Source of the DNA: JBBQFD01 sp038321575
GTDB lineage: Bacteria; Bacillota_I; Bacilli_A; RF39; UBA660
NCBI GenBank assembly: GCA_038321575.1
Contig: JBBQFD010000013.1
Span: 1-20,036 of the forward strand
DNA length: 20,036 nt
Direction of reading: 5' to 3'
Part shown: positions 1-7,955 of the stretch, in pieces
Position numbering within the stretch: position 1 is the stretch's first letter
Layout of the letters: the number at the start of each line of letters is the position of its first letter
Notes under the pieces: model-generated
The model's database searches: none
What the model was told of the DNA's origin: nothing
What the model saw: the letters and a program-made list of their open reading frames with translations, nothing else
Position numbers and translations under genes: made by a program

Positions 1-561
1 ACCATATCTTGTGAATAATAATGCCATAATAGCAGCAGTTATTAATGCAATTGGAAACCCTTTAAAAGCACTTGGTACTTTAGAGTTTTCTAAGTGTTCA
101 CGAATACTTGAGAAAACATATAACACAATGGTAAACCCTAAACTACTACCAATACTAAAAACTAAAGTTTCTACTAAACTATAATTATTATTAATGTTTA
201 ATAGCACTGTTCCTAAAACAGCACAGTTAGTAGTTATTAAAGGTAAGTATAATCCTAATGCTTTATGAAGTGAAGGCATTATTTTTTTTAAGATGATATC
301 CATTATTTGAACACATGAGGCGATAACTAAGATAAATATGACTGTCTTTAAATAAGCGGTATCACTAGGTATTAGCACATAATAATATATTAAATAAGTT
401 AGTAAACTAGATATCGTAATAACTAACATTACTGATAATCCCATACTAACAGCATTCTTTTCCTTATCAGAAGTTCCTACAAACGGACATATTCCCAAAA
501 ACTTGGTTAAAACAATATTTTGAGTAAGGATACTAGTAATAAAAATATTAATTAATGACAT
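1..561 (-). CDS. rnfA: RnfA, membrane subunit of the Rnf complex (3' end cut by window edge)
   Basis: Integral-membrane subunit of the Rnf ferredoxin:NAD+ oxidoreductase, which couples electron flow to Na+ or H+ export. The 187 codons in view begin MSLINIFITSIL and are hydrophobic throughout, with the family hallmark FLGICPFVG near residues 21-29 and TTNCAVLG near 111-118. Cys25 and Cys113 match the pair that, with its RnfE counterparts, holds an iron-sulfur cluster inside the membrane (family knowledge). RnfA is usually about 190 residues, so only a few codons are missing at the left edge. The ATG at 561 has AAGGAAG upstream, and the gene overlaps the rnfE stop by 14 bases, implying translational coupling. 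rnfB would be expected next, beyond the window. Confidence 0.93.
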   Translation of the reverse strand, partial: MSLINIFITSILTQNIVLTKFLGICPFVGTSDKEKNAVSMGLSVMLVITISSLLTYLIYYYVLIPSDTAYLKTVIFILVIASCVQIMDIILKKIMPSLHKALGLYLPLITTNCAVLGTVLLNINNNYSLVETLVFSIGSSLGFTIVLYVFSSIREHLENSKVPSAFKGFPIALITAAIMALLFTRYG

Positions 562-1195
562 TCTTATCGCTTCCTTTCAAGAAAAAGTGTTTAAATGCTG
601 CCATTAATAACCCTAAAGTTAAGAAGGCACCAGCTGGTTGCTGTAAGATAGTCATTGGGAATAGATCTGATACTGGATAAATATTTTTAATCACTTCACG
701 GTAACCAGTTAAAGAACTTACGTTATCCATTAAGGTTAAACTATTACTACCAAGGACTTCTCTAAATATAGCAATCACTACCAATGATATTGTATAACCT
801 AAGCCAATACCCAAAGCATCTAGTAAGCTATATTTAACATCTTTTTTACTAGCTACCGCTAATGCTCTACCTAAAACAATACAGTTAACAACAATTAAAG
901 GTAGATATATACCCATGACATCATATAAATTAGGGACATATCTTTTAAGTAATATTTCAAGGATGGTAACAAAGGTCCCAATTATTAAAATATAAACTGG
1001 AATCTTGACGTTTTCAGGGACAATTTTACGAACTAATGAGATAACGACATTTGAAAATACTAAAACTATTAGAACACAAAAACCCATCATATAAGCACTC
1101 TCTACTTTATTAGTTAGCGCTAATGCTGAACATAGTCCTAGTAATAAACCAAAGGTTGCATTTTCTTTAATAATTCCATTGATAAATGTTTTCAT
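548..1195 (-). CDS. rnfE: RnfE, membrane subunit of the Rnf complex
   Basis: Paralogue of RnfA, 215 residues with about six membrane helices. It pairs with RnfA in inverted topology in the membrane core of the Rnf pump. Visible family marks are LLLGLC around residues 17-22 (Cys22), MGIYLPLIVVNCIVLGRA around 94-111 (Cys105), and the FREVLG segment near 144-149. The two cysteines are the expected ligands of the intramembrane iron-sulfur centre. The usual GLCPTLAVT motif reads CSALALT here, a mild divergence after the cysteine. The ATG at 1195 follows AGGGGG, and that ribosome site overlaps the stop of the upstream micro-ORF. The C-terminus overlaps the rnfA start. Confidence 0.93.
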   Translation of the reverse strand: MKTFINGIIKENATFGLLLGLCSALALTNKVESAYMMGFCVLIVLVFSNVVISLVRKIVPENVKIPVYILIIGTFVTILEILLKRYVPNLYDVMGIYLPLIVVNCIVLGRALAVASKKDVKYSLLDALGIGLGYTISLVVIAIFREVLGSNSLTLMDNVSSLTGYREVIKNIYPVSDLFPMTILQQPAGAFLTLGLLMAAFKHFFLKGSDKNVIN

Positions 1196-1203
1196 ATATC
1201 CCC

Positions 1204-1299
1204 CTATTTAACCATTAACATAACTAAATATATTAAGGTTGAACATATTAAACCAGTTAGCGTTAGCGCTAAAATACCTTGAATCTTTTTATTTTGCAT
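1204..1299 (-). CDS. 31-residue single-helix membrane micro-protein in the rnfG slot
   Basis: A 31-codon reading frame, too short for routine gene calls, fills the space between the rnfD-rnfG fusion and rnfE. It starts with ATG at 1299, inside the last codons of the preceding gene (11-base overlap), and has GGGTGAT as ribosome site. It stops with TAG at 1204-1206, just before the rnfE ribosome site. The protein has two lysines near the N-terminus (residues 4-5), one hydrophobic helix at about residues 8-29 and a final lysine, suggesting an N-in single-span protein. It resembles the N-terminal anchor that RnfG and NqrC normally carry, and in the usual order rnfC-D-G-E-A-B it sits where rnfG belongs. 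It may be a small Rnf subunit or a remnant of rnfG. Both roles are inferred from position and composition. Confidence 0.6.
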   Translation of the reverse strand: MQNKKIQGILALTLTGLICSTLIYLVMLMVK

Positions 1300-2722
1300 T
1301 ATAATCACCCAATGTATTAATTAACATATTCTTAAGCCCTCTTGAAGTATAAGTAGCGCCACTTACGGTATTAACATCTGTTAAATTCTTTTGACCACTT
1401 ATTAAAGTACTTGTGTAATTAGCACTTTCTACTTTTGAGTAGAAACTATCACCTTGATATAGAACCGTAAATGAGGTTACAGTGCCATTATTAATCACAA
1501 TTTGACCTTTTAAAGTGCTCATATAACCTTTTTCTGTTACTACATAAATGGTATCTAAACCACTAACTGTTTTACTGATGATTGCAAAATTCTTATCTAC
1601 ATTAGTAACCGGTGTTTTATATATGTTGGCGATATATAAACCCAAACCAACAATCAAAAACCATGCTAATAAGAATGGTATTAATGATTTACGAAATGAG
1701 ATACGGGCTTTAGCGCCAATTCGATCAATTATAAAGATAAATAAATTCATCGTTAAGATGCTTGTTAAAACACCTTCTGGTTCTGGTGTTAAGAATCTGA
1801 ATGCTACAGTGAGTATCCCTAAGAATAATCCATATAAGATTTGACCAACTGATGTAGTTGGACTAGTAACGGGATCAGTGGCCATAAAAACAGCCCCAAA
1901 CATCAATCCCCCACTAAATATTTGAAATAATGGATACCAAATACCAAGACCATTATAATTACCAATTAAAAAAGTAATACAAAAGACTGTTAAAATATAA
2001 ACAACCGGTATTTTCCATTTTATAATTTTTTGATAAGTTAAATAAATAAAACCCGCAATACATAATAAAGCACTAGTTTCACCAAGTGATCCAGGAATAG
2101 TTCCCCAAAAGAAATTCCAAAGATTACCATATGGTGCAACTAAAGTTTGATATGTACCTAAACCTGTTACTAAGTGAGCATTAGTAAGTGGAGTTGCTTT
2201 AGCAATGGTATCTACTTCATATGGATTTAAATATCCTCCATGATTAACAATGGTTAAAGCATAGGCTGAAAAAACAAATAAACGACCCACTAAAGCGGGG
2301 TTAAAAACATTGTTACCAAAACCACCAAAAATCATTTTACCAATAATGGTTGCAAAAACAGCCCCAAAGATAACAATCGCAAGTGGTGTATTAAGGGGTA
2401 AAATAAGTCCTAAAAATAAACCAGGAATAAAACTAAAAGAGTTTTGTAAAGCTTCTTTTAATTCTTGATTTTTCTTATTTAAAAAATAACGATAATAAAT
2501 AGCTTCACTAATTAAACTAGTTGATGCAGCCACAAATATTAAGATAAGTGGCCAAAACATGCCTAATAAACCAGTACTATTTTGAGTATAAGGAATAATA
2601 CCATTTTTATAGAAACTAAATATAATGATTGGTGATAAAGCGATTAATAGATGTTTCATCATTCTTTTAGTGTCATTATTTATGGCAATATGAGTACCGT
2701 CTTCAACATTAAACTTTCTCAT
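1289..2722 (-). CDS. rnfD: RnfD fused to an RnfG-type FMN-binding domain
   Basis: A 477-residue fusion. Residues 1 to about 340 are RnfD, the multi-span subunit (usually about 300-350 residues) related to NqrB. It has the conserved GGFGNNVFNPALVGR stretch at 133-147 and a flavin-attachment motif ending ATPL with Thr177. After a basic stretch (about 340) comes one extra membrane helix (about 348-366), then an extracytoplasmic FMN-binding domain ending in SGAT at 454-457. In RnfG and NqrC the Thr of this motif carries FMN through a phosphoester bond made by ApbE. The fusion keeps the topology of both partners, since the RnfG domain is outside the membrane behind a single helix. Thr177 and Thr457 would both be ApbE targets. 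No separate rnfG is present. The start overlaps the rnfC stop as ATGA (4 bases). Confidence 0.92.
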   Translation of the reverse strand: MRKFNVEDGTHIAINNDTKRMMKHLLIALSPIIIFSFYKNGIIPYTQNSTGLLGMFWPLILIFVAASTSLISEAIYYRYFLNKKNQELKEALQNSFSFIPGLFLGLILPLNTPLAIVIFGAVFATIIGKMIFGGFGNNVFNPALVGRLFVFSAYALTIVNHGGYLNPYEVDTIAKATPLTNAHLVTGLGTYQTLVAPYGNLWNFFWGTIPGSLGETSALLCIAGFIYLTYQKIIKWKIPVVYILTVFCITFLIGNYNGLGIWYPLFQIFSGGLMFGAVFMATDPVTSPTTSVGQILYGLFLGILTVAFRFLTPEPEGVLTSILTMNLFIFIIDRIGAKARISFRKSLIPFLLAWFLIVGLGLYIANIYKTPVTNVDKNFAIISKTVSGLDTIYVVTEKGYMSTLKGQIVINNGTVTSFTVLYQGDSFYSKVESANYTSTLISGQKNLTDVNTVSGATYTSRGLKNMLINTLGDYNAK

Positions 2723-3999
2723 CTTTTAACCACCTTACTTAATTCTAATTTAGCTTGTTTAACTATTTCACGAATAGGAATTTTAGCAGGGCATACATAA
2801 GTACATAAGCCACACGAAATACAACGATTGGGTTGTAATCCTTCTAAATTATGTAAATTATGAAGATTATCTTTAATTAATACTGGTGATAATTTAGTTG
2901 GGCAAACCATAACACATTTACCACAACGTAAACATTCATTAGTAATTCTTTGACTTCTGTTTTCAATAACTAAAATACAGTTAATATTACTAGTAATGAT
3001 AACATCATCACTAGGTAATGCTGTTCCCATCATGGGGCCACCAGCAATAAATTTAATATCAGCACTTGATTTATAGCCACCAATAAAATCAATGACTTCA
3101 TTAGCAGGTGTACCGATTTTAACAATAACATTTTGTGGTTCTTTTAACATATCACCAGTAAAGGTAACCATACGATCAGTTAGTGATCTTTCAAATTTTA
3201 ATGCTTCATAAATAGCATAAATAGTTGAAACATTGTTTACAACTACCCCTATTTCAATAGGTATTTTTACATAGTTTCCTTTTTTAATAAATTTAACTAA
3301 TTTTCTTTCCCATCCAATTGGATAAAAATTAGGAACTTCAACTAATTTAATCTTTAAGTAAGTTCCCACAAAATTACAAATATGGTCTTTTAAAACTTGG
3401 TCACCTTTTTTAATAGCAATATAAGCTTCATCAATATTATTGATAGCTAAAATAGCATCAATTGATTCTAATATTTCTTCACACTTATTCATTAACAACA
3501 TATAATCAGCTGTTATATATGGTTCACATTCAACAGCATTAATAATTAAAGTTTTTATTTTGGTATCACAGTTATATTTTACATAAGTAGGAAATCCTGC
3601 ACCACCAAGACCAACAATACCTGCTTCTTTAAGAATATTAATAAAGTCATCTTTTGAGTATTGATCAATTTCTTTTTTAATGCTAGTTCGCTTTTTAGCT
3701 TTTTCTTTGAAGTCATTTTCAATAACGATACACTTATATTTGTTACCATTGAAACAAAGTCTTTCTTCAACATCAAGGACAGTACCACTGACACTTGCAT
3801 GAATAGGGATTCTTAAGACACCTTTGCTCTTGCCAACAATGTCGCCTTTAAAAACGTATTCACCTTTTTTAACTAAGACAGTAATATCACTATCTAATTG
3901 CGTCATCAGAGGGATATATACAATTTTGGGTTTATTATAAATATTTACTTTTTTTGTTATGGACATCTTTTTATATTTGGGTATTCTTGTTGTAAACAC
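2719..3999 (-). CDS. rnfC: RnfC, NADH/FMN and 4Fe-4S subunit of the Rnf complex
   Basis: Peripheral cytoplasmic subunit that docks NAD(H) and passes electrons through FMN and two 4Fe-4S clusters. The order is an N-terminal barrel-sandwich segment, the nucleotide/FMN loop GLGGAGFPTY (about residues 130-139) with ECEPYIT downstream, then two ferredoxin motifs CLRCGKCVMVCP (about 356-367) and CISCGLCTYVCP (about 393-404). The family is usually near 440 residues. I prefer the GTG at 3999, which has GGAG eight bases upstream. A GTG at 4008, three codons earlier, is in frame but would overlap that ribosome site. It is first in the operon and overlaps the rnfD fusion by four bases, so rnfC, rnfDG, the micro-ORF, rnfE and rnfA should be co-translated. 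Confidence 0.93.
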   Translation of the reverse strand: MFTTRIPKYKKMSITKKVNIYNKPKIVYIPLMTQLDSDITVLVKKGEYVFKGDIVGKSKGVLRIPIHASVSGTVLDVEERLCFNGNKYKCIVIENDFKEKAKKRTSIKKEIDQYSKDDFINILKEAGIVGLGGAGFPTYVKYNCDTKIKTLIINAVECEPYITADYMLLMNKCEEILESIDAILAINNIDEAYIAIKKGDQVLKDHICNFVGTYLKIKLVEVPNFYPIGWERKLVKFIKKGNYVKIPIEIGVVVNNVSTIYAIYEALKFERSLTDRMVTFTGDMLKEPQNVIVKIGTPANEVIDFIGGYKSSADIKFIAGGPMMGTALPSDDVIITSNINCILVIENRSQRITNECLRCGKCVMVCPTKLSPVLIKDNLHNLHNLEGLQPNRCISCGLCTYVCPAKIPIREIVKQAKLELSKVVKR

Positions 4000-4022
4000 A
4001 GTATCCACTCCATTCTAATGAT

Positions 4023-4028
4023 ATTATA
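4023..4028 (-). promoter_or_regulatory. -10 element of the rnf operon promoter
   Basis: On the minus strand a perfect TATAAT lies about 24-29 bases before the GTG start of rnfC, in the only intergenic gap ahead of the operon. No good -35 hexamer is present; the matching position is T-rich. The assignment rests on position and the -10 alone. Confidence 0.5.
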
Positions 4029-4073
4029 CCTTAGTTTAATGATAAAAAAAAGACTATACATAGTGGTTGACAC

Positions 4074-4097
4074 AAAAAAACTTAGCATTGCTAAGTT
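4074..4097 (-). terminator. Rho-independent terminator of the 117-residue gene
   Basis: On the minus strand an 8-bp stem (AACTTAGC / GCTAAGTT, positions 4079-4086 and 4090-4097) with a 3-base loop runs into seven T (4074-4080). The stop codon of the preceding gene (4096-4098) overlaps the first stem bases. It separates that gene from the rnf operon. Confidence 0.88.
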
Positions 4098-4449
4098 ATC
4101 TGCTCATTTGGTTTTCATTATTAATTGGGTTTTTAATCGGCATAATGATTTCATATTCTAATTGATTGCTTAATTTACTCTTAATACTATTAAGCATATT
4201 TAAAGTGTCAACCGTAACCTCTTTAAAGTTTGGCTTTTTAACATAAAATTCAAGCATTTTCAATAAAACCATCATATTGTTTTCCGTGAAAATTTCATTA
4301 TTATTCAAACTTTGCTTTGTTAAGTTTAAAATAGTCATCATGCTTTTGTCATCATCTAATTGTGATAACCCAATTTTATCTTGATAATATAAAATTTGTT
4401 GATATAAGAAATGCTTTTCGGTTTCGGTAAATTTATTTTGTTCACCCAT
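4096..4449 (-). CDS. Small cytoplasmic protein of unknown function
   Basis: I do not recognise this 117-residue protein. It has no signal peptide or membrane segment, no cysteines and no histidine/cysteine metal motif. It is rich in Asn, Lys, Leu and Met and looks mostly helical (for example residues 8-30 and 55-95), which suggests a small helical adaptor or regulatory protein, but nothing points to a specific role. The ATG at 4449 follows AAGGAG with good spacing, and the gene has its own near-consensus promoter and a strong terminator. It is therefore a real single-gene unit and not an appendix of tex. Confidence 0.8.
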   Translation of the reverse strand: MGEQNKFTETEKHFLYQQILYYQDKIGLSQLDDDKSMMTILNLTKQSLNNNEIFTENNMMVLLKMLEFYVKKPNFKEVTVDTLNMLNSIKSKLSNQLEYEIIMPIKNPINNENQMSR

Positions 4450-4469
4450 TTTTATCGCTCCTTATTTTA

Positions 4470-4498
4470 AATATAACATTCATGATTTGGTTTGTCAA
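4470..4498 (-). promoter_or_regulatory. SigA-type promoter of the 117-residue gene
   Basis: On the minus strand TTGACA (4493-4498), a 17-base spacer and TATATT (4470-4475) stand 20 bases before the start. The -35 overlaps the last codons and TGA stop of tex, so the gene can be expressed independently. Confidence 0.75.
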
Positions 4499-6645
4499 AT
4501 ATTATCGGGTTTTAAAAGTGACAAGGAAACCTTCTTTTTATCAAGAAAAATCTCTGATACATAACAGTCAACGATGTCACCAACACTAACTACTTCATTA
4601 GGATGATGAATATAGTGATTAGTTAATTTAGAAATATGAGCCAAACCATCATTCTTAAGACCTATATCAATGAAGGCTCCAAAGTCAACAACATTACGAA
4701 CTGTACCTTGTAATTGCATACCTACTTTTAAATCTTCTAAGTGTAAAATATCACTTTTAAGTAATGGTTTAGGCATATCATCACGAGGATCACGATTTGG
4801 TTTAATTAAGTTTTTAATAATATCATCTAAAGTATAAATGTCGATACCTAAAATATCTTTATAAGTATTTATATCAATAGCTTCTAATTTAATTTTTAAT
4901 TCTTCAGAACCTAAATCAGTTAATGCCATACCAAGGTTTGATAGTAAGGTTAAAGTCACATCATAACTTTCTGGATGAATAGCCGTTTGGTCTAAGATGT
5001 TTTTACCATCAGCAATACGTAAGAAGCCAATAGCTTGTTCATAAACTTTACCGCTAAGTAATTTCTTGATTTCTTTACGACTTAAGATTTTACCTTCAGT
5101 GTTACGATATTCTAAAATCTTATCAATATTTTTCTTAGAAATACCAGAAACATATTTTAAAAGTGAGGCACTAGCAGTATTAATATTAACCCCTACTTGG
5201 TTGACAGCTTTACTAACAATAAAGTCTAGTGATTCACTTAGTTTTTTATTAGATACATCATGTTGATAAAGTCCAACCCCAATGCTTTCAGGATCTATTT
5301 TTACTAATTCGGAAAGTGGATCTTGCAACCTGCGTCCAATACTAATAGCGCTACGCTCTTCAACGTGTAAATCAGGAAACTCCTCAATAGCTAATTTGCT
5401 TGCTGAATAAACACTAGCTCCCGCTTCACTTACAATTAAGTATTCAACTTTATGGGAAGCTTCTTTTATAACTTCAACAATGAAAGCTTCACTTTCACGA
5501 GAAGCAGTACCATTACCAATAGCAATGATATCAACTTTATATTTATCTATTAAATTAAGGACAGTCTTTTTTGATTCTTCATGTAAATTTCTTGGTTCAT
5601 GTGGATAAATAACCGTTATCGCCATCTTCTTACCTGTCTTATCAATAACCGCTAACTTACATCCTGTGCGATATGCAGGATCAAAACCAAGTACCATTTT
5701 TTCTTTCATTGGTGCTTGTAATAATAATTTTTCTAAGTTATGGGCGAAATTATCAATCGCTGATAACTCTGCTTTTTCTGATAATTCAGTACGAATTTCA
5801 CGTTCAATACTTGGTTTAATTAAACGTTTATAACTATCTAAAATAGCTTCTTTAATAGTTATATTAACAAATGAATTAGGATTTAAAATAACTTTTTCAT
5901 CTAAATAACTTGTTATTTTAAGTTGATCAATATCTAGATTAACATTAATGATGTTTTCTTTTTCGCCACGATTTAAAGCTAAGATGCGATGAGGTTTTAC
6001 TTGTTTGACGTTTTCTTGATAATCATAATACATTTCATATACTTTATTCTCATCTTGAACATCTTTTTTTACTTTACTTGAAATAACGCCAAATAAATAT
6101 GTATTAGTTCTTATCCATTTACGATAAGAAGCATTATCACTGATAATTTCTGCAATAATATATTTGGCACCTGTGATAGCATCTTCAATTGTTTTAACTT
6201 TATCATTTATATATGGTTCAGCGATTTGGTTTAAAGTGCCTTCGGTTGGGAAAGTTAACATTAATTTAGCAAGTGGTTCAAGACCACAAGCAATGGCATC
6301 AGTGGCTTTTGTTTTCTTCTTTTCTTTAAAAGGACGATACAAGTCTTCAATTTCAACCAATTTAAGAGCTTGCATAATCTTACTTCTTAAATCCTCAGTC
6401 ATTAATTCTTTTTCTTCAATTAAACGAATGACGTCTTCTTTTCGTTTAAGTAAGCTTACTTGGTATTCATAAACTTCACTTATAGCTCTAATTTGTTCTT
6501 CATCAAGATTATTTGTTGCTTCTTTACGATAACGTGCAATAAAGGGAATGGTATTCCCTTCTTCTAATAGTTTTAAAGTAGAGATAACTTGGTTATCTTT
6601 TATATTTAAATTGATACTTATTTCTTTTATTATGTTGTTATTCAT
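4495..6645 (-). CDS. tex: Tex, S1-domain RNA-binding transcription accessory protein
   Basis: Tex is a conserved nucleic-acid-binding protein related to eukaryotic Spt6, thought to act with RNA polymerase or RNA. The 716 residues follow the family order: N-terminal helical region (1-300), RNase-H/YqgF-like domain from about 316 (VLGFDPAYRTG), the GVGLYQHDV motif at 456-464, helix-hairpin-helix segments about 490-555, and a C-terminal S1 domain about 641-710 (GTVRNVVDFGAFIDIG). Length and order are normal. I chose the ATG at 6645, which has AGGAG at ideal spacing; an in-frame GTG three codons earlier would sit inside the ribosome site. A TATAAT at 6668-6673, right after the stop of the polymerase gene, may give tex its own promoter, though no terminator separates the two genes. 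Confidence 0.95.
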   Translation of the reverse strand: MNNNIIKEISINLNIKDNQVISTLKLLEEGNTIPFIARYRKEATNNLDEEQIRAISEVYEYQVSLLKRKEDVIRLIEEKELMTEDLRSKIMQALKLVEIEDLYRPFKEKKKTKATDAIACGLEPLAKLMLTFPTEGTLNQIAEPYINDKVKTIEDAITGAKYIIAEIISDNASYRKWIRTNTYLFGVISSKVKKDVQDENKVYEMYYDYQENVKQVKPHRILALNRGEKENIINVNLDIDQLKITSYLDEKVILNPNSFVNITIKEAILDSYKRLIKPSIEREIRTELSEKAELSAIDNFAHNLEKLLLQAPMKEKMVLGFDPAYRTGCKLAVIDKTGKKMAITVIYPHEPRNLHEESKKTVLNLIDKYKVDIIAIGNGTASRESEAFIVEVIKEASHKVEYLIVSEAGASVYSASKLAIEEFPDLHVEERSAISIGRRLQDPLSELVKIDPESIGVGLYQHDVSNKKLSESLDFIVSKAVNQVGVNINTASASLLKYVSGISKKNIDKILEYRNTEGKILSRKEIKKLLSGKVYEQAIGFLRIADGKNILDQTAIHPESYDVTLTLLSNLGMALTDLGSEELKIKLEAIDINTYKDILGIDIYTLDDIIKNLIKPNRDPRDDMPKPLLKSDILHLEDLKVGMQLQGTVRNVVDFGAFIDIGLKNDGLAHISKLTNHYIHHPNEVVSVGDIVDCYVSEIFLDKKKVSLSLLKPDNI

Positions 6646-6680
6646 ATATGTCACTCCTTACTATCTAATTATAACATAGA

Positions 6681-7886
6681 TTAGTATTTTTTCTTTATTT
6701 TACTATCTAATAAAACAGCATTCTTAATGACTTTAGGGCCATATTTAGCTTTGAGTTTATCAACTACATGATCAAGTTCATTACTGGCCTCACGGGTCTT
6801 TAAACACTCAAATAACGATACTTGATGATTAACATTTGATGTAAGGTTAGTTAAACTGATCCCAACTAAGCGAATAGCATCACCTTGCCACATTTCATCT
6901 AATAGTTCTTTAGCGTAACAAATGATTTCATCAGTATTATTAGTCGCGTTAATAAGTTTCTTTTGATGAGAATAACTATGAAAGAAATTATCTTTTAAAG
7001 TTAGTGCAATAACGGAGACATATTTATTTTGTTTCCGTAAAATAAGTGAGACATTATCACATAAAGATATGATAACTGGATAAATCTCTTTTTTAGTATA
7101 AAGATCTTTTTCCATTGTAGTTGAATTACTGATTCCTTTTTGCGCTAAACTTTCACTAACAACTAAAGTATTATCAATCCCTTTGGCGCTATCAATCATT
7201 TTAGATGCTTGATTCTTAAAATATTTATATAATGTGTTATAATCAGCATTTGCTAAATCACCAATAGTATTAATATTAAGATCATGGAGTTTAGCGCTAC
7301 TTTTTTTACCGATCCATAATAACTCTTCAACTGGTAGTGGCCACATTTTAGTTTCTACTTCATGATCATAAAGGGTGTGGATTTTGTCAGGTTTAGAAAA
7401 ATCTGATGCCATTTTAGCACATAATTTATTATTACCGATACCAATATTAACGGTAAAACCTAAAGTATCTTTTATTTCTTTACTTATTTTAGAGGCGAAT
7501 AAAAGTTGATCACCATACATATTTTTTACTTTACTATAATCAAGCGAACACTCATCGATTGAGAATATCTCAATATCAGGACTATATTTAAATAATAAAT
7601 TAAACATAGCGCTTGATAATTTACTATAAAGTTCAAAGTTAGGTGGAAATACCTCTAAATTAGGACACTCCTTTAAGGCATCACTAAGTCTTTGGCCAGT
7701 AATTATTCCTTTTTTCTTAGCACTAATTGATTTAGCTAAAACAATCCCTTGACGAGTAGTTTTATCGCCACCAATAACAGCATCTAAGTTGCGAATATCA
7801 ACTTTGTTACCTTTGCTTAAAAGTTCAGTAGCTGTCCATGCTAAAAAAGCATTATTAACATCAATATGAAAAATAATTCGTTCCAT
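6681..7886 (-). CDS. dinB: Y-family translesion DNA polymerase (DinB/Pol IV-like)
   Basis: Error-prone polymerase that copies damaged DNA. It has the Y-family catalytic set: Asp9 in the N-terminal HIDVNNAF motif and Asp111-Glu112 in FSIDE. Phe14 stands at the steric-gate position that excludes ribonucleotides. The usual DMDxFF reads DVNNAF, so a second, non-catalytic Asp is Asn, as in a Firmicutes side branch of the family. A helix-hairpin-helix segment (about 165-210) and little-finger domain follow. QVSLF at about 355-359 is a good match to the sliding-clamp-binding motif. I use the ATG at 7886 (GGTGAT ribosome site), not an ATG nine codons upstream. A LexA-type box lies in its promoter, so SOS induction is expected. 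Confidence 0.92.
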   Translation of the reverse strand: MERIIFHIDVNNAFLAWTATELLSKGNKVDIRNLDAVIGGDKTTRQGIVLAKSISAKKKGIITGQRLSDALKECPNLEVFPPNFELYSKLSSAMFNLLFKYSPDIEIFSIDECSLDYSKVKNMYGDQLLFASKISKEIKDTLGFTVNIGIGNNKLCAKMASDFSKPDKIHTLYDHEVETKMWPLPVEELLWIGKKSSAKLHDLNINTIGDLANADYNTLYKYFKNQASKMIDSAKGIDNTLVVSESLAQKGISNSTTMEKDLYTKKEIYPVIISLCDNVSLILRKQNKYVSVIALTLKDNFFHSYSHQKKLINATNNTDEIICYAKELLDEMWQGDAIRLVGISLTNLTSNVNHQVSLFECLKTREASNELDHVVDKLKAKYGPKVIKNAVLLDSKIKKKY

Positions 7887-7901
7887 ATTATCACCATTAT
7901 T

Positions 7902-7924
7902 ATTATAACACAAACAACTGTTCG
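7902..7924 (-). promoter_or_regulatory. dinB promoter with LexA/DinR (SOS) box
   Basis: Minus-strand TATAAT lies at 7902-7907. Directly upstream, at 7911-7924, is CGAACAGTTGTTTG, matching the Gram-positive SOS operator CGAAC-N4-GTTCG at nine of ten specified bases. The box falls within the spacer between -10 and the weak -35 (TTTTAT), so repressor binding would block RNA polymerase. The recA box has the same half-sites. Confidence 0.82.
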
Positions 7925-7955
7925 ATAAAAGAAAAAGATAGAACGAATTCTATCT
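7925..7955 (-). terminator. Rho-independent terminator of lon
   Basis: On the minus strand AGATAGAA / TTCTATCT (7936-7943 and 7948-7955) form an 8-bp stem with a 4-base loop, followed by a T-rich tract through 7925. The lon stop codon TAG (7950-7952) is inside the 5' arm. Confidence 0.85.

Noticed and set aside
1548..1844. 98-codon open frame on the plus strand
   Set aside because: It lies antisense within the rnfD-rnfG fusion, has no ribosome site, and its translation shows no domain or plausible composition. The other plus-strand open frames (3898-4161, 5066-5266, 6164-6472, 11479-11829, 12667-12867, 13096-13353, 16354-16551) were dropped for the same reason.
3579..3800. 73-codon minus-strand frame inside rnfC
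   Set aside because: It overlaps the well-supported rnfC frame completely and is a frame-shifted, Lys/Leu/Val-rich translation of the same sequence.
4067..4072. TTGACA on the plus strand as a possible -35
   Set aside because: No -10 hexamer follows at a usable distance and no plus-strand gene lies downstream. It falls by chance between the rnf promoter and a terminator.
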